A DNA stretch of 64,000 nt. Source: Lysobacter defluvii IMMIB APB-9 = DSM 18482. Lineage in GTDB: Bacteria; Pseudomonadota; Gammaproteobacteria; Xanthomonadales; Xanthomonadaceae. Position 1 is the stretch's first letter. Each line of letters begins with the position of its first letter. Positions 27,152 to 36,472 of this stretch are shown one piece after another. The notes under the pieces were generated by a model that worked only from the letters and a program-made list of their open reading frames with translations, was not told the origin of the DNA and searched no databases. A program made the translations under genes and the position numbers. The DNA lies in NCBI RefSeq assembly GCF_000423325.1, contig NZ_AUHT01000007.1:237253-301252 (forward strand), in the 5' to 3' direction.

Positions 27152-28192
27152 ATGCAGCAGCTGGACGCACTGCTCGGGCCGGTCGACGGCCCGGGCCCGG
27201 GCGGGGAGGACCTGTCGTTCTCCCCCGAATACGACGCCATCGCCGAAGCGCGCCGTGCGGACGACCCCTCGCTCGAGCAGGGCGAGTGGGTCGCGGACCT
27301 GAAGCAGGCCGACTGGCCGGCCGTGGAGCGCCTCGCCGGGGAACTGCTGCGCACGCGCAGCAAGGACCTGCGGCTGGCCGGCTGGTGGGCCGAGGCACAG
27401 GTGCACAACCACGGATTCGAAGGCCTCGCGCGCGGCTACCGGCTGGTCGCCGGCCTCTGCGATGCCTGGTGGGACCAGCTGCACCCGCTAGCCGAGGACG
27501 GCGACCAGGAGCAGCGCATCGGCAACCTCGCCTGGCTGATCACCCACTCGGTACGTTGGTTACGCGAACTGCCGCTGGTGCAGTCCCCGCGCGGCAGCTG
27601 GGGCCTGGCGCAGATCGAGGCCGCCGCCGCCCGCGGAGGGGATGCCGAGGGGCCCGACAGTGACGCCATCGAAGCCGCCCGCAGGGACACCCCGCACGGC
27701 TTCTACGTGCGGCTGGTGGAGCAGCTGGACGAATGCGCCGCCGCGCTCGCGGCGATGGAGGCCGCGGTGGACGCCCGGCTGGGGATGGACGGGCCCAGCT
27801 TCGGATCGCTACGCGACGCCCTCGACCACGTGCGCAATGCCGGCCGCCGTTTCGCGCGGGAAGCCGGGGTGCTGCTCGACGGGACGGGACCGGGCGATGC
27901 TGCACCCGCAGGCGGTGACGAGCCCGCGGCCGCTTCCGCGCCCTCGCTCGTGCCACCGGCGCAGGCCGGTCCCATTGCCAGCCGCCGCGACGCGATCGCA
28001 CGGCTGCGCGAGGTCGCCGAATGGTTCCGCCGCAACGAGCCCCACAGTCCCGTCGCCTACCTGGCCGACAAGGCCGCGCACTGGGGCGAGATGCCGCTGC
28101 ACGTGTGGCTGCGCCGGGTGGTCAAGGACCACGGCACCCTGGAGCAGCTCGAGGACCTCCTCGACAGCGCCGCACCCGCCTCCGAGGAGTGA
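27152..28192 (+). CDS. TssA/ImpA-family type VI secretion protein (orphan)
   Basis: A 346-aa protein with an ImpA_N-type domain: LDALLGPVDGPGPGGEDLSF, then RSKDLRLAGWWAEAQVHNHG and GYRLVAGLCDAWWDQLHPL. The C-terminal region carries RRNEPHSPVAYLADKAAHWG, typical of short TssA proteins with a small C-terminal helical domain. In type VI systems TssA organises baseplate and sheath assembly. No other T6SS gene is within the window, so this is an orphan copy or part of a split locus. GGA lies 5 bp before the ATG at 27152; an ATG five codons upstream (27137) is also possible. Confidence 0.82.
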   Translation: MQQLDALLGPVDGPGPGGEDLSFSPEYDAIAEARRADDPSLEQGEWVADLKQADWPAVERLAGELLRTRSKDLRLAGWWAEAQVHNHGFEGLARGYRLVAGLCDAWWDQLHPLAEDGDQEQRIGNLAWLITHSVRWLRELPLVQSPRGSWGLAQIEAAAARGGDAEGPDSDAIEAARRDTPHGFYVRLVEQLDECAAALAAMEAAVDARLGMDGPSFGSLRDALDHVRNAGRRFAREAGVLLDGTGPGDAAPAGGDEPAAASAPSLVPPAQAGPIASRRDAIARLREVAEWFRRNEPHSPVAYLADKAAHWGEMPLHVWLRRVVKDHGTLEQLEDLLDSAAPASEE

Positions 28193-28245
28193 GGCGGGCG
28201 GGCTAGACTGGCGTGATGGAAACGCTCGCAGTGAATCCCGGCGCG

Positions 28246-29022
28246 ATGAAAATCGCCAGCTGGAACGTCAATTCCCTCAACGTACGCCTGCCGCACCTGC
28301 TGCAGTGGCTCCAGGACGCCGCCCCCTTCGCCGTGGGGTTGCAGGAGACCAAGCTGGTCGACGAACGCTTCCCCGCCGAGGCGCTGGCGGAGGCCGGGTA
28401 CCACAGCGTCTTCAGCGGCCAGAAGACCTACAACGGGGTGGCCATCCTCGGCCGCGAGGCGCCGCTGGACGTGCAGGCGGGGATCCCCGGGTTCGACGAC
28501 GACCAGAAGCGGGTGATCGCGGCCACGGTAGGCGGCATCCGCATCGTCAACCTGTACGTGGTCAACGGACAGTCGGTGGGCAGCGACAAGTACGAATACA
28601 AGCTGCGGTGGCTGGCGGCGGTCACCGCGTGGCTGGAGGCCGAGCTGCGGCGGTACCCGGAGATGGTGGTGCTGGGCGACTTCAACATCGCCCCGGACGA
28701 GCGGGACGTGCACGACCCGGAGGTCTGGCACGAGGGACACATCCTGAGTTCGGCGCTGGAGCGCGAGGCGCTACAGCGAATGCTGGCCCTGGGGCTGCAC
28801 GACGCCTACCGGCTGCACCACGAAGGTCCCGGCGAGTTCAGCTGGTGGGACTACCGGCAGGCGGCGTTCCGGCGCAACCTGGGACTGCGGATCGACCTGA
28901 CGCTCGTGTCCGATGCCCTGCGGGCGCGCTGCACCGCCGCCGGCATCGACCGCGAGCCGCGCACGCTGGACCGCCCGAGCGACCACGCGCCGGCCTGGGT
29001 GGAGCTCGCGCCCGCAGGCTGA
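28246..29022 (+). CDS. xthA: exodeoxyribonuclease III
   Basis: AP endonuclease/3'-5' exonuclease of base-excision repair, 258 aa. Motifs are intact: MKIASWNVNSLNVRLPHL, GLQETKL (metal-binding Glu), NLYVVNGQ, LGDFNIAPDERDVHDP, GLRIDLTLVSDAL and DRPSDHAPAWVEL (catalytic Asp-His). The start was set at ATG 28246 because the family begins here; in-frame codons upstream add a non-conserved leader. Confidence 0.95.
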   Translation: MKIASWNVNSLNVRLPHLLQWLQDAAPFAVGLQETKLVDERFPAEALAEAGYHSVFSGQKTYNGVAILGREAPLDVQAGIPGFDDDQKRVIAATVGGIRIVNLYVVNGQSVGSDKYEYKLRWLAAVTAWLEAELRRYPEMVVLGDFNIAPDERDVHDPEVWHEGHILSSALEREALQRMLALGLHDAYRLHHEGPGEFSWWDYRQAAFRRNLGLRIDLTLVSDALRARCTAAGIDREPRTLDRPSDHAPAWVELAPAG

Positions 29023-29072
29023 GCACGGCACGGCTCCTGCCCCCGGCACCGCGCCCCGCGCGCGCAAAAACA

Positions 29073-29101
29073 GGAAGGCCCGGGGGTTGCCCGGGCCTTC
29101 C
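29073..29101 (-). terminator. Rho-independent terminator of the GlsB-type gene
   Basis: A 12-bp stem GGAAGGCCCGGG / CCCGGGCCTTCC with a GGTTG loop. On the minus strand it is followed by TGTTTTTG. It lies 27 bp past the stop of the gene at 29128-29400, and could also slow xthA transcripts. Confidence 0.85.
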
Positions 29102-29127
29102 AGTCGTCCGTCGGTGAGTCGCGCGGC

Positions 29128-29400
29128 TCAGCGCACGCGCCCGCGACGGAACAGGTTGACGATGGCGAGCAGCACGATCGCACCGATCAGCGAGACCAGG
29201 ATGCTGGTGAAGCTGATCCCGTCGTTGATCGATCCGCCGCCGATGCCGAGCATGCCGGCCAGCCAGCCACCAAGCAGCGCGCCGATGATGCCGACGACCA
29301 CGTTGAGGAAGACACCCTGCTGGGCGTCGGTCTTCATGATGAGGCTGGCGATCCAGCCAATGATGCCGCCGATAATCAGCCAGATGATGAAACTGATCAT
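29128..29400 (-). CDS. GlsB/YeaQ/YmgE-family small stress membrane protein
   Basis: A 90-aa protein of three transmembrane helices (ISFIIWLIIGGIIGWIASLI, VFLNVVVGIIGALLGGWLAG, ILVSLIGAIVLLAIVNLF) and a short basic tail (RRGRVR). The Gly-rich pattern is that of the transglycosylase-associated/YmgE family, commonly induced by envelope or general stress; molecular function unknown. It has its own terminator. A good ribosome-binding site (AGGAGAAAAGC) precedes the ATG. Confidence 0.93.
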   Translation of the reverse strand: MISFIIWLIIGGIIGWIASLIMKTDAQQGVFLNVVVGIIGALLGGWLAGMLGIGGGSINDGISFTSILVSLIGAIVLLAIVNLFRRGRVR

Positions 29401-29520
29401 GCTTTTCTCCTTCGTCCGTCCGGTGATGGATAGCGCAAACCCCTGAGTCCGGGGGCGGGATCAGTCTGTTTCGGCTTGCGTGACGGCAACGTCTGTGCTG
29501 AACAGGCCACTAAGGCCCGT

Positions 29521-30864
29521 TCAGGCGAACAGCGCGAGCAGCCTGTGGCGCGGCAGCTTCCCGCTCTCCTCGCGGGGCAGCGCCGTGACCAGCCGCAGCC
29601 GGCGCGGCAGGAAGACCGGGTCGACGTGCTGGCGCAGCGCGCCCAGTACTTCGCCGGGGGCGCGGCCCGGTGCCACCGCGACCGCGGCGATCCGGCGCAC
29701 GCCGGCCGCATCCGGGTCGAGCTGGAACACGGCCCCGTCAGACACCCCCGGCACCTCCAACAGGCGGCGCGTGAGCTCGGCCAGCGACGCGCGCTTGCCG
29801 GCGATCTCCAGCAGGTCCGCCTGCCGCCCCCGCAGCTCGAAGCGGCCGTCGGCGTGCAGCTCGAACAGGTCGGCCAGCGGCACCGGTGCCGCAAGGTGCT
29901 CGGCATGCACCAGCGTGCCGTCGGGGCGGGGTGCAAGTCGCACCCCCGGCAGCGGCGTCCAGGCGTCCTCGCGGGCGGTGCGCCGGCGTGCGAAGACACA
30001 GGTCTCGGTGGACCCGAACACCTCGCGCACCTCGCAGCCGAAGCGCGCCTCCGCGGTAGCGGCCAGTTCGCGCGGCAGCGGCGCGGTGGCCGAGACGATC
30101 CCCGCCAACGGCGGCAGGGCCAGGCCGGACTCCACCAGCGCCCGCAGGTGCACCGGGGTGGTCGCCAGCAGCGGCGGGGCGGGCGAGTCGGCCAGCGCCG
30201 CGGCCACCTCGGCCGGGAAGAACGGCCGCGCCATGTGCACCGCCACGGGGCCCAGCAGCGGCAGCAGCACCGATAGCTCCATGCCGTACATGTGCTGGGG
30301 CGGCACCGTGGCCACCAGCCAGCTCCCGGCCGGGTCGATCAGGTCCTCCAGCGCCGCCAGGTTCTGGCGGGTGCTGGTGGTGAACGAATCCCAGGACTTG
30401 TCGTGGGCCGCCGGCTGGCCGGTGCTGCCGGACGTGAACCCGATCGCCACGCGGGCATCCACGTCCACCCCCGGGATCGGCCCGTCGGCCTCCGGCAGGC
30501 ACGGGGGAAGGCAGTGGAAGCCGTCCGGGGGCACCGGCAGGGGACGGTCGCCGAGGCAGTAGCTGCCGGGGTGGCCGGCCTGCACGCCGAGCACCGCGGC
30601 GGGCGCGCGGGACGAGGGCAGCAGGGTCACCTGCCCACGGCTGGCAGCCGCGCAGAAGGCGACCAGGAACCGGTAGCGGTCCTCGCACAGGTTCACCACG
30701 AAGGGAGCGTGGGGCAGCGTCGCCGCCACGCCGAGCACGTGCCGGACCAGCGTCGCCCGGCGGACCAGCGCGCCGCCGGGACCGTACGCGAGCGGGCGGT
30801 CCGGATCGCCGGCGACCAGGACGGCGCGCGGACGGCTGGCGTGTGACTCGATAACTGCTGACAT
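29521..30864 (-). CDS. AMP-dependent synthetase/ligase, xanthomonadin (aryl polyene) type
   Basis: A 447-aa adenylate-forming enzyme, shorter than typical acyl-CoA ligases. The ATP loop is FTSGSTGQPAAHDKSWDSF, followed by TVPPQHMYGMELSVLLPLLG, SATAPLP and EVFGSTETCVFA. The C-terminal subdomain has RGRQADLLEIAGKRASLAEL and RLVTALPREESGKLPRHRLL, with the catalytic Lys. The HDK-SW loop and small size resemble the AMP ligases of xanthomonadin/aryl-polyene clusters that activate hydroxybenzoate-type starters. The rest of such a cluster is not here; only a phosphopantetheinyl transferase is divergent from it (93 bp). Substrate is inference. Confidence 0.82.
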   Translation of the reverse strand: MSAVIESHASRPRAVLVAGDPDRPLAYGPGGALVRRATLVRHVLGVAATLPHAPFVVNLCEDRYRFLVAFCAAASRGQVTLLPSSRAPAAVLGVQAGHPGSYCLGDRPLPVPPDGFHCLPPCLPEADGPIPGVDVDARVAIGFTSGSTGQPAAHDKSWDSFTTSTRQNLAALEDLIDPAGSWLVATVPPQHMYGMELSVLLPLLGPVAVHMARPFFPAEVAAALADSPAPPLLATTPVHLRALVESGLALPPLAGIVSATAPLPRELAATAEARFGCEVREVFGSTETCVFARRRTAREDAWTPLPGVRLAPRPDGTLVHAEHLAAPVPLADLFELHADGRFELRGRQADLLEIAGKRASLAELTRRLLEVPGVSDGAVFQLDPDAAGVRRIAAVAVAPGRAPGEVLGALRQHVDPVFLPRRLRLVTALPREESGKLPRHRLLALFA

Positions 30865-30957
30865 TGCCTGCTGCGGACTCCTGCGGCCGGCGCCGCCCCC
30901 GCCGCTACTTTACGCTGCCCCTTCCCGCCGCTGCCACGAGTCCCTTCTCCGCCCGCC

Positions 30958-31581
30958 ATGCAAGGTCCCGCGCCGCCTCCCTGCTGGGGCACCCTCCCCC
31001 TGGAACCCGGCCGGCCGGCCGAGCCGGTGGCACGACGGTGGCTTGCGGCGCGCCTGGGCCGCGAGCCAGAAGGGCTTCGATTGGGCCGCAGCGCCCACGG
31101 CCGGCCAGTGCTGGAGCTTCCCGCCGGGTGGGACTGCAACTGGAGCCACTCCGGCGGCCTGCTTGCGGTGGTGCTTGGCGAGCGCATGCGGGTCGGCATC
31201 GACATCGAACGCGAACGCCCGCGCCCGCGCGCACTCGAGCTGGCGCGGCGCTTCTTCACTCCCGCCGAGGCGGACTGGCTCGCCGCGCACGGTCCCGGGG
31301 ACGCCAGCCGCGACTTCCTTCGACTCTGGTGCGCGAAGGAGGCGGTGCTCAAGGCGCACGGCCGCGGCCTTGCGTTCGGGCTGGACCGGCTGGAGTTCCG
31401 CGACCGGGGCGGCTGCCTGCGCCTTGCGGCCTGTGATCCCGCGCTGGGCGACCCGGAAGCCTGGCGGGTGCTGGAGGTCCGTCCCGCACCCGGATTCCTG
31501 GGCGCCCTGGCCTGGTTCAACTCCGACGCGATGCCGACCCCTGCCGGGGAGGCCCGCCCGGGGCATACTGCGCGCCCATGA
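30958..31581 (+). CDS. 4'-phosphopantetheinyl transferase (Sfp/HetI type)
   Basis: Transfers phosphopantetheine from CoA to carrier proteins. The 207-aa protein has the diagnostic motifs [23 protein letters not shown] (Mg-binding Asp/Glu) and [20 protein letters not shown]. It lies divergent from the AMP ligase, suggesting carrier-protein activation for polyene or fatty-acid-like synthesis; in Xanthomonas a HetI-type enzyme is needed for xanthomonadin. The stop overlaps the rsmG ATG by 4 bp. Confidence 0.92.
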   Translation: MQGPAPPPCWGTLPLEPGRPAEPVARRWLAARLGREPEGLRLGRSAHGRPVLELPAGWDCNWSHSGGLLAVVLGERMRVGIDIERERPRPRALELARRFFTPAEADWLAAHGPGDASRDFLRLWCAKEAVLKAHGRGLAFGLDRLEFRDRGGCLRLAACDPALGDPEAWRVLEVRPAPGFLGALAWFNSDAMPTPAGEARPGHTARP

Positions 31582-32240
31582 ACGCCGGCCCCCTGCCCCC
31601 CTCCGTCGCCCCGCGCCTGGCTTCCGGGCTGGAGGCACTCGGCATCGACCCCGCCGCCCGGGACCCGCTGCTGGCCTACCTGGCCCTGCTCGCGCGCTGG
31701 AACCGCACCTACAACCTGACCGCGGTGCGCGACCCGCTGGAGATGGTCGACCGCCACCTGCTCGACTCGCTGGCGATGCAGCCGTTCGCTGCCCCGCTGG
31801 TGGCCACGGGCGGCAGGCTCGCCGACCTGGGGACCGGTCCCGGACTTCCCGGCATCCCGCTGGCGATCGCCTGTCCCGGGCTGCGGGTGACGCTGGTGGA
31901 GAGCAACGGCAAGAAGGCCCGCTTCCTGCGCGAGGCGGTGCGCCAGCTGGGCCTGGAACACGTCGACGTGGCCGAGACGCGCATCGAGGCGCTCGACCGG
32001 CCCGGCGGCTTCGCGGCGATCACCGCGCGCGCCTTGGCGACCATCCCGCTGATCCTGCAGCTGGGCGGGCACCTGCTCGAGCCCGCCGGCCGACTGCTGG
32101 CCATGAAGGGCGTCTATCCGCAGGAAGAGCTGGACGCCCTGCCCGCGGGCTGGCGCACCGTGGAGTCCCACCGGTTGCAGGTCCCCGGCCTGGACGCCGA
32201 GCGGCACCTGGTGGTGGTCGCCCGCGACGGTACCGGCTGA
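31578..32240 (+). CDS. rsmG: 16S rRNA (guanine527-N7)-methyltransferase
   Basis: Methylates G527 of 16S rRNA. The 220-aa protein carries [18 protein letters not shown], the SAM-binding loop [31 protein letters not shown] and the late motif ITARALATI. It overlaps the PPTase stop (ATGA) and is followed after about 117 bp by parA, the widely conserved rsmG-parA-parB order. Confidence 0.96.
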   Translation: MNAGPLPPSVAPRLASGLEALGIDPAARDPLLAYLALLARWNRTYNLTAVRDPLEMVDRHLLDSLAMQPFAAPLVATGGRLADLGTGPGLPGIPLAIACPGLRVTLVESNGKKARFLREAVRQLGLEHVDVAETRIEALDRPGGFAAITARALATIPLILQLGGHLLEPAGRLLAMKGVYPQEELDALPAGWRTVESHRLQVPGLDAERHLVVVARDGTG

Positions 32241-32357
32241 CCCCTTCCCGACGCGGCCTCGGCAGCCCGGCCCACGGGCGGGCATAATCCCCGGTCCGGC
32301 CGCGCCGCGCGCGCGGTCCGGCCACTTCCCGCAGCACCATCCCGAGGCACGCGCCGA

Positions 32358-33173
32358 ATGGCCCGCATCATCGCCGTCGCCAACCAGAAAGGCGGGGTCG
32401 GCAAGACCACCACCGCGGTCAACCTGGCGGCCGCGCTCGCGCGCATGCCGCGCAAGGTGCTGCTGGTCGACATGGATCCGCAGGGCAACGCGACCATGGG
32501 CAGCGGCGTCGACAAACGCGAGCTCGAGGCCTCCGTCTGCGAGGTACTGCTGGGCGAGAGCGAGGCCCGCGACGCCATCGTGCGCACCGGCGAGGACTTC
32601 GACCTGCTGCCGGGCAACATCGACCTGACCGCCGCCGAGATACGGCTGATGGAGTCGGGCGAACGCGAACGCCGGCTGGCCCAGGCGCTTGCGCCGGTGG
32701 CCGGCGACTACGACTTCGTGATCATCGACTGCCCGCCAGCGCTGTCGCTGCTGACCCTCAACGCGCTCACGGCGGCGGACTCGGTGATCGTGCCGATGCA
32801 GTGCGAGTACTACGCGCTCGAAGGCATCAGCGCGCTGATGGAGACCATCGAGGCGATCCGCGGCTCGCTCAATCCGGACCTGGAGATCGAGGGCGTGCTG
32901 CGCACCATGTTCGACGTGCGCAACAACCTGGCCAACGCGGTGTCGGCGGAGCTGACCGAGCACTTCGGCGACCAGGTGTTCCGCACCATCGTGCCGCGCA
33001 ACGTACGCCTGGCCGAGGCGCCCAGCCACGGCCAGAGCATCGTCGGCTACGACCGCTCCAGCCGCGGCGGCATCGCCTACCTCGGGCTGGCCGGCGAGCT
33101 GCTGCGCCGCCAGCGCGAACGCGCGCGCCTGGCCGCCACCTCCCCGCAACCCGATCCGGAGACCGCCGCATGA
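32358..33173 (+). CDS. parA: chromosome-partitioning ATPase ParA
   Basis: Deviant Walker ATPase of 271 aa: ANQKGGVGKTTTAVNLAAAL (P-loop with signature Lys), LVDMDPQGNATMG (Walker A') and FVIIDCPPALSLLTLNAL (Walker B). This short form without an N-terminal HTH is the chromosomal ParA/Soj type, which drives segregation of the origin with ParB. It overlaps parB by 4 bp. Confidence 0.97.
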   Translation: MARIIAVANQKGGVGKTTTAVNLAAALARMPRKVLLVDMDPQGNATMGSGVDKRELEASVCEVLLGESEARDAIVRTGEDFDLLPGNIDLTAAEIRLMESGERERRLAQALAPVAGDYDFVIIDCPPALSLLTLNALTAADSVIVPMQCEYYALEGISALMETIEAIRGSLNPDLEIEGVLRTMFDVRNNLANAVSAELTEHFGDQVFRTIVPRNVRLAEAPSHGQSIVGYDRSSRGGIAYLGLAGELLRRQRERARLAATSPQPDPETAA

Positions 33174-34144
33174 GCGCCGACACGCCCAAGCCGCCCGCAG
33201 CCAAGGCCACCAAGGCGCCGGCAGGCCGGGCCGCGGCGAAGAAGCGCGGCCTGGGGCGCGGCCTGGAAGCCCTGCTCGGCCCGAAGGCCGCGGCCCAGGC
33301 GCCGTCGCTGGAGTCGGCTGCCGAGGGTGACCGCCTGCGCACGCTGCCGATCGACGCGCTGGTGCCGGGGCGGTACCAGCCGCGCCAGCACTGGGACGAG
33401 GACAAGCTCGACGAGCTGGCCGAGTCGATCCGCGCCCAGGGCGTGATCCAGCCGATCGTGGTCCGCGAGATCGACGGGCCCGACGGCCGCGGCAGCAAGG
33501 TGTTCGAGATCATCGCCGGCGAGCGCCGCTGGCGCGCCAGCCGCAAGGCCGGGCTGGCCGAGGTGCCGGTGGTGGTGCGCGAGGTCGACGACCGCACCAT
33601 GGTCGCGATGGCGCTGATCGAGAACATCCAGCGCGAGGACCTCAACCCGCTGGAAGAGGCCCAGGCCCTGCAGCGGCTGATCGACGAGTTCGACCTCACC
33701 CACGCCCAGGCGGCCGACGCGGTAGGCCGCTCCCGCGCGTCCGTGTCCAACCTGCTGCGCCTGCTGGAGCTGCCGCCGGCAATCCGCGCGCTGGTCGAGG
33801 AGCGCCAGCTGGAGATGGGCCACGCCCGTGCCCTGCTGACCCTGGCGCCCGAACTGGCGGTGAAGCTGGCCAACGAGGCGGCCGCGAACGGCTGGTCGGT
33901 GCGCGAAGTCGAGCACCGCGCGCAGCAGTTCGCCATGGGCCGGGTCCCCGAGCGCAAGCGCGCCCGCACCGTGCACCCGCGGCCCCAAGCCGACATCGCC
34001 AGCCTGGAGCGCGAGTTGTCCGAGGGCCTGGGCACCCGCGTCAACGTCCTGCACGGGCGCGGCGGGAAGGGCCGGCTGGTGATTCACTACAGCGACCTGG
34101 ACTCGCTCGAGGGCGTGCTGGGGCGGCTGCGCAAGCCCGGCTGA
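33170..34144 (+). CDS. parB: chromosome-partitioning CTPase/DNA-binding protein ParB
   Basis: A 324-aa parS-binding protein. An Ala/Lys-rich tail with KKRGLGRGLEALLGPK (ParA-contacting N-terminus) is followed by the N-domain (RYQPRQHWDEDKLDELAESI), the CTP-binding motif region GERRWRASRKAGL and ENIQREDLNPLEEAQA, and the HTH (TQA-type segment LTHAQAADAVGRSRASVSNL). The C-terminal dimerisation domain ends LGTRVNVLHGRGGKGRLVIHY. I found no perfect parS site in the window. Confidence 0.97.
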   Translation: MSADTPKPPAAKATKAPAGRAAAKKRGLGRGLEALLGPKAAAQAPSLESAAEGDRLRTLPIDALVPGRYQPRQHWDEDKLDELAESIRAQGVIQPIVVREIDGPDGRGSKVFEIIAGERRWRASRKAGLAEVPVVVREVDDRTMVAMALIENIQREDLNPLEEAQALQRLIDEFDLTHAQAADAVGRSRASVSNLLRLLELPPAIRALVEERQLEMGHARALLTLAPELAVKLANEAAANGWSVREVEHRAQQFAMGRVPERKRARTVHPRPQADIASLERELSEGLGTRVNVLHGRGGKGRLVIHYSDLDSLEGVLGRLRKPG

Positions 34145-34227
34145 GCCGCCCGGCCGGCACGTCCGGCACAGTCGCCGCCGGCGCGCGGGTGCCATCATCG
34201 GGCGGATACGTCTTCCTGGAGTGCCCC

Positions 34228-36003
34228 GTGGATCCCAAGCCGCTGATCGCCCCCCTCGTCCTTGGCATTGCCCTCGCGCTGGGCGCGCCGGCCTCGGCCC
34301 AAGCACCCGTGGCCTGCGAGTGCGACACGGCCGCGGTCCCGCAAGCGGCCGAGTCGGAAGCCGACCGCCTCTTCACGAAGATCCACGAGGAGGAGTGGGC
34401 CTGGCGCCAGGCGCAGTACGGCCGCGGCGAGGACGCCGACGCCTCGCGCATGTACTCGGTCGACCCCGCCAGCCAGCAGGCCCGGCTGGAGAAGTGGGAG
34501 CAGGTCCTGGCCGCGCTCGACGGCATCGACGAGGACCAGTTGTCCCCGGCCAACCGGATCCACCTGGCGGTGTACCGCCCGCAGATCGAGAACCTGGCGG
34601 CCGACATCCGACTGCGCGGCTACGAGATGCCGTTCAACTCCGACTCCTCGTTCTGGTCGAACCTGGCCTTCATGGCCCGCGGCCGGATGGAGGATGCCGG
34701 CGACTACCGCGACTACATCGGCCGGCTCAACGACGTGCCGCGCCACTTCGACCAGCAGATCGCCAACATGCGCGCCGGCCTGGCCCGCGGCTTCAGCGTG
34801 CCGCGCGCGGTGCTGGACGGGCGCGACGTATCGATCGCGATGGTCGCCGAGCTGGAGGACCCGGAGCAGTCGCCGCTGTACGAACCGTTCAAGCGCATGC
34901 CCGCCTCCATTCCCGCCGGCGAGCAGGAGCAGCTGCGCCAAGCGGCGCGCGAGTCGATCCGCGACAGCGTGGTCCCGGCCCACCAGGAGCTCCTCACCTT
35001 TTTCCGCGAGGAGTACGTGCCGCAGGCGCGCACCACCCTGGGGGCCACGCAGATGCCCGGCGGCGAGGAGTACTACGCCCAGCAGATCCGCGAGTACACG
35101 ACCCTGGACCTGTCCCCCGACGAGATCCACCGCATCGGCCTGGACGAGGTCGCGCGCATCCGCGCGGAGATGGATGAGGTGATCGCCGATACCGGCTTCG
35201 AGGGCAGCTTCGAGGAGTTCATCCACTTCCTGCGTACCGACCCGCAGTTCTACGCGACCACGCCCGAGGAGCTCCTGCACCGCGCGGCCTGGATCGCCAA
35301 GCGCATCGACGCGGTGATCGGCGACTACATCGGCACCCTGCCGCGGGCGCGCTTCACCATTGTGCCGGTACCGCCGGAGATTGCCCCGTTCTGGACCGCC
35401 GGCCGCGGCGGCAACAACACGTACTGGGTCAACACCTACGACCTGCCCTCACGCCCGTTCTACAACCTGCCGGCGCTGACCCTGCACGAGGCCGCCCCCG
35501 GCCACGCCATGCAGGGCGCGCTCGCGGCGGAACAGGACGTGCTGCCCGACTTCCGCCGCCACACCTACATCTCCGCCTACGGCGAAGGCTGGGGCCTGTA
35601 CGTGGAGAAGCTGGGCGAGGAGATGGGGATCTACGAGACCCCGTACGAGCACTTCGGCCGGCTGACCTACGAGATGTGGCGTGCCGCCCGGCTGGTCATC
35701 GACACCGGCGTGCACGCCAAGGGCTGGACCCGCGAGCAGGCCCTCGCCTACCTGCGAGACAACACCGCCCTGAGCGAGCACGAGGTCACCACCGAGGTCG
35801 ACCGCTACATCTCCTGGCCCGGCCAGGCCCTGAGCTACAAGCTGGGCGAGCTGGCGATCGTCCGCCTGCGCGGAGAGGCCGAGCAGGCCCTGGGCGCGGA
35901 TTTCGACATCAAGGCCTTCCACGACATGGTGCTGGCGATGGGCTCGGTGCCGTTGCCGGTGCTGGAGGGGGAGGTTCGGAGGTGGATTGGGGAACAGCAG
36001 TAG
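34228..36003 (+). CDS. DUF885-family secreted zinc hydrolase
   Basis: A 591-aa exported protein of the DUF885 family, a gluzincin-like putative peptidase. The signal peptide is [20 protein letters not shown]. The metal motif HEAAPGH is at residues 420-426 and a downstream [15 protein letters not shown] supplies the likely third ligand Glu. GTG at 34228 was chosen because GGAG lies 6 bp upstream and it places the signal peptide at the N-terminus; an in-frame start at 34189 would mask it. Substrate unknown. The stop is followed immediately by a heptanucleotide repeat tract. Confidence 0.88.
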   Translation: MDPKPLIAPLVLGIALALGAPASAQAPVACECDTAAVPQAAESEADRLFTKIHEEEWAWRQAQYGRGEDADASRMYSVDPASQQARLEKWEQVLAALDGIDEDQLSPANRIHLAVYRPQIENLAADIRLRGYEMPFNSDSSFWSNLAFMARGRMEDAGDYRDYIGRLNDVPRHFDQQIANMRAGLARGFSVPRAVLDGRDVSIAMVAELEDPEQSPLYEPFKRMPASIPAGEQEQLRQAARESIRDSVVPAHQELLTFFREEYVPQARTTLGATQMPGGEEYYAQQIREYTTLDLSPDEIHRIGLDEVARIRAEMDEVIADTGFEGSFEEFIHFLRTDPQFYATTPEELLHRAAWIAKRIDAVIGDYIGTLPRARFTIVPVPPEIAPFWTAGRGGNNTYWVNTYDLPSRPFYNLPALTLHEAAPGHAMQGALAAEQDVLPDFRRHTYISAYGEGWGLYVEKLGEEMGIYETPYEHFGRLTYEMWRAARLVIDTGVHAKGWTREQALAYLRDNTALSEHEVTTEVDRYISWPGQALSYKLGELAIVRLRGEAEQALGADFDIKAFHDMVLAMGSVPLPVLEGEVRRWIGEQQ

Positions 36004-36007
36004 GAGC

Positions 36008-36037
36008 GGGAACGGGGAACAGGGAACAGGGAACGAA
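36008..36037 (+). repeat. left arm of inverted heptanucleotide repeat
   Basis: Degenerate tandem GGGAACA units. Positions 36023-36037 (GGAACAGGGAACGAA) are a perfect 15-bp reverse complement of 36167-36181. Confidence 0.85.
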
Positions 36038-36166
36038 GGTTGTGTCGTGGCTCACCCTGCGATTGCTGGCCACGGCTCCCGTGCTCTTCATCGCCGACAG
36101 GCAGTAGCAAACTGCCACCGCCTCCAAGGCCACAGTACGGGTCGCAAGGCAAACAACGGCACCCCG

Positions 36167-36229
36167 TTCGTTCCCTGTTCCTGTTCCCTGTTCCCTGTTC
36201 CCTGTTCCCTGTTCCCTGTTCCCGGTTCC
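36167..36229 (+). repeat. right arm: tandem CTGTTCC heptanucleotide array
   Basis: Six perfect CTGTTCC units at 36181-36222 and one variant (CGGTTCC) at 36223-36229. The leading 15 bp (36167-36181) are the inverted copy of the left arm, 129 bp away, so the transcript could form a long hairpin. Confidence 0.9.
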
Positions 36230-36472
36230 CGCCTCACCCTCCCCCCCCCTTGCGCCCCCGCCGCCCCCCTGCCACAATGCCCGGCTCGCTGTGTCCAGCC
36301 GTCGCATGACCGGCAAGGCGGCACCCCGGAAGCGCGATTCCGGACCGCCGGTTCCAGCGCCGCCCACCGGGCGGACGTTTTCCCGCATCGCGCGCCAGCC
36401 GCATCCCGTGGCCTGGCGGGGCCGCCGCTTCCCTGGCCAAGGGGAGTCCAATCGAACTCTACGAGGTGCGTA

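Larger units (their letters stand above)
36004..36472. other. 469-bp repeat-rich intergenic region and rpmB leader
   Basis: The gap holds inverted GGGAACA/TGTTCCC repeat tracts (36008-36037 and 36167-36229), a run of nine C residues at 36241-36249 and then the GC-rich promoter/leader of rpmB. I see no supported gene here, although several frames stay open across the repeats. Confidence 0.7.

Noticed and set aside
27152-28192. A type VI secretion gene cluster
   Set aside because: Only the TssA-like gene is present; neighbours are hemY and xthA.
32358-34144. A parS site or replication origin near parA-parB
   Set aside because: I looked for TGTTTCACGTGAAACA-like 16-mers and for dnaA/dnaN or rpmH genes and saw none in the window, so no origin is called.
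36167-36229. CRISPR-like direct repeats
   Set aside because: The 7-bp units are contiguous with no unique spacers, and no cas gene is present. It is a simple tandem repeat.
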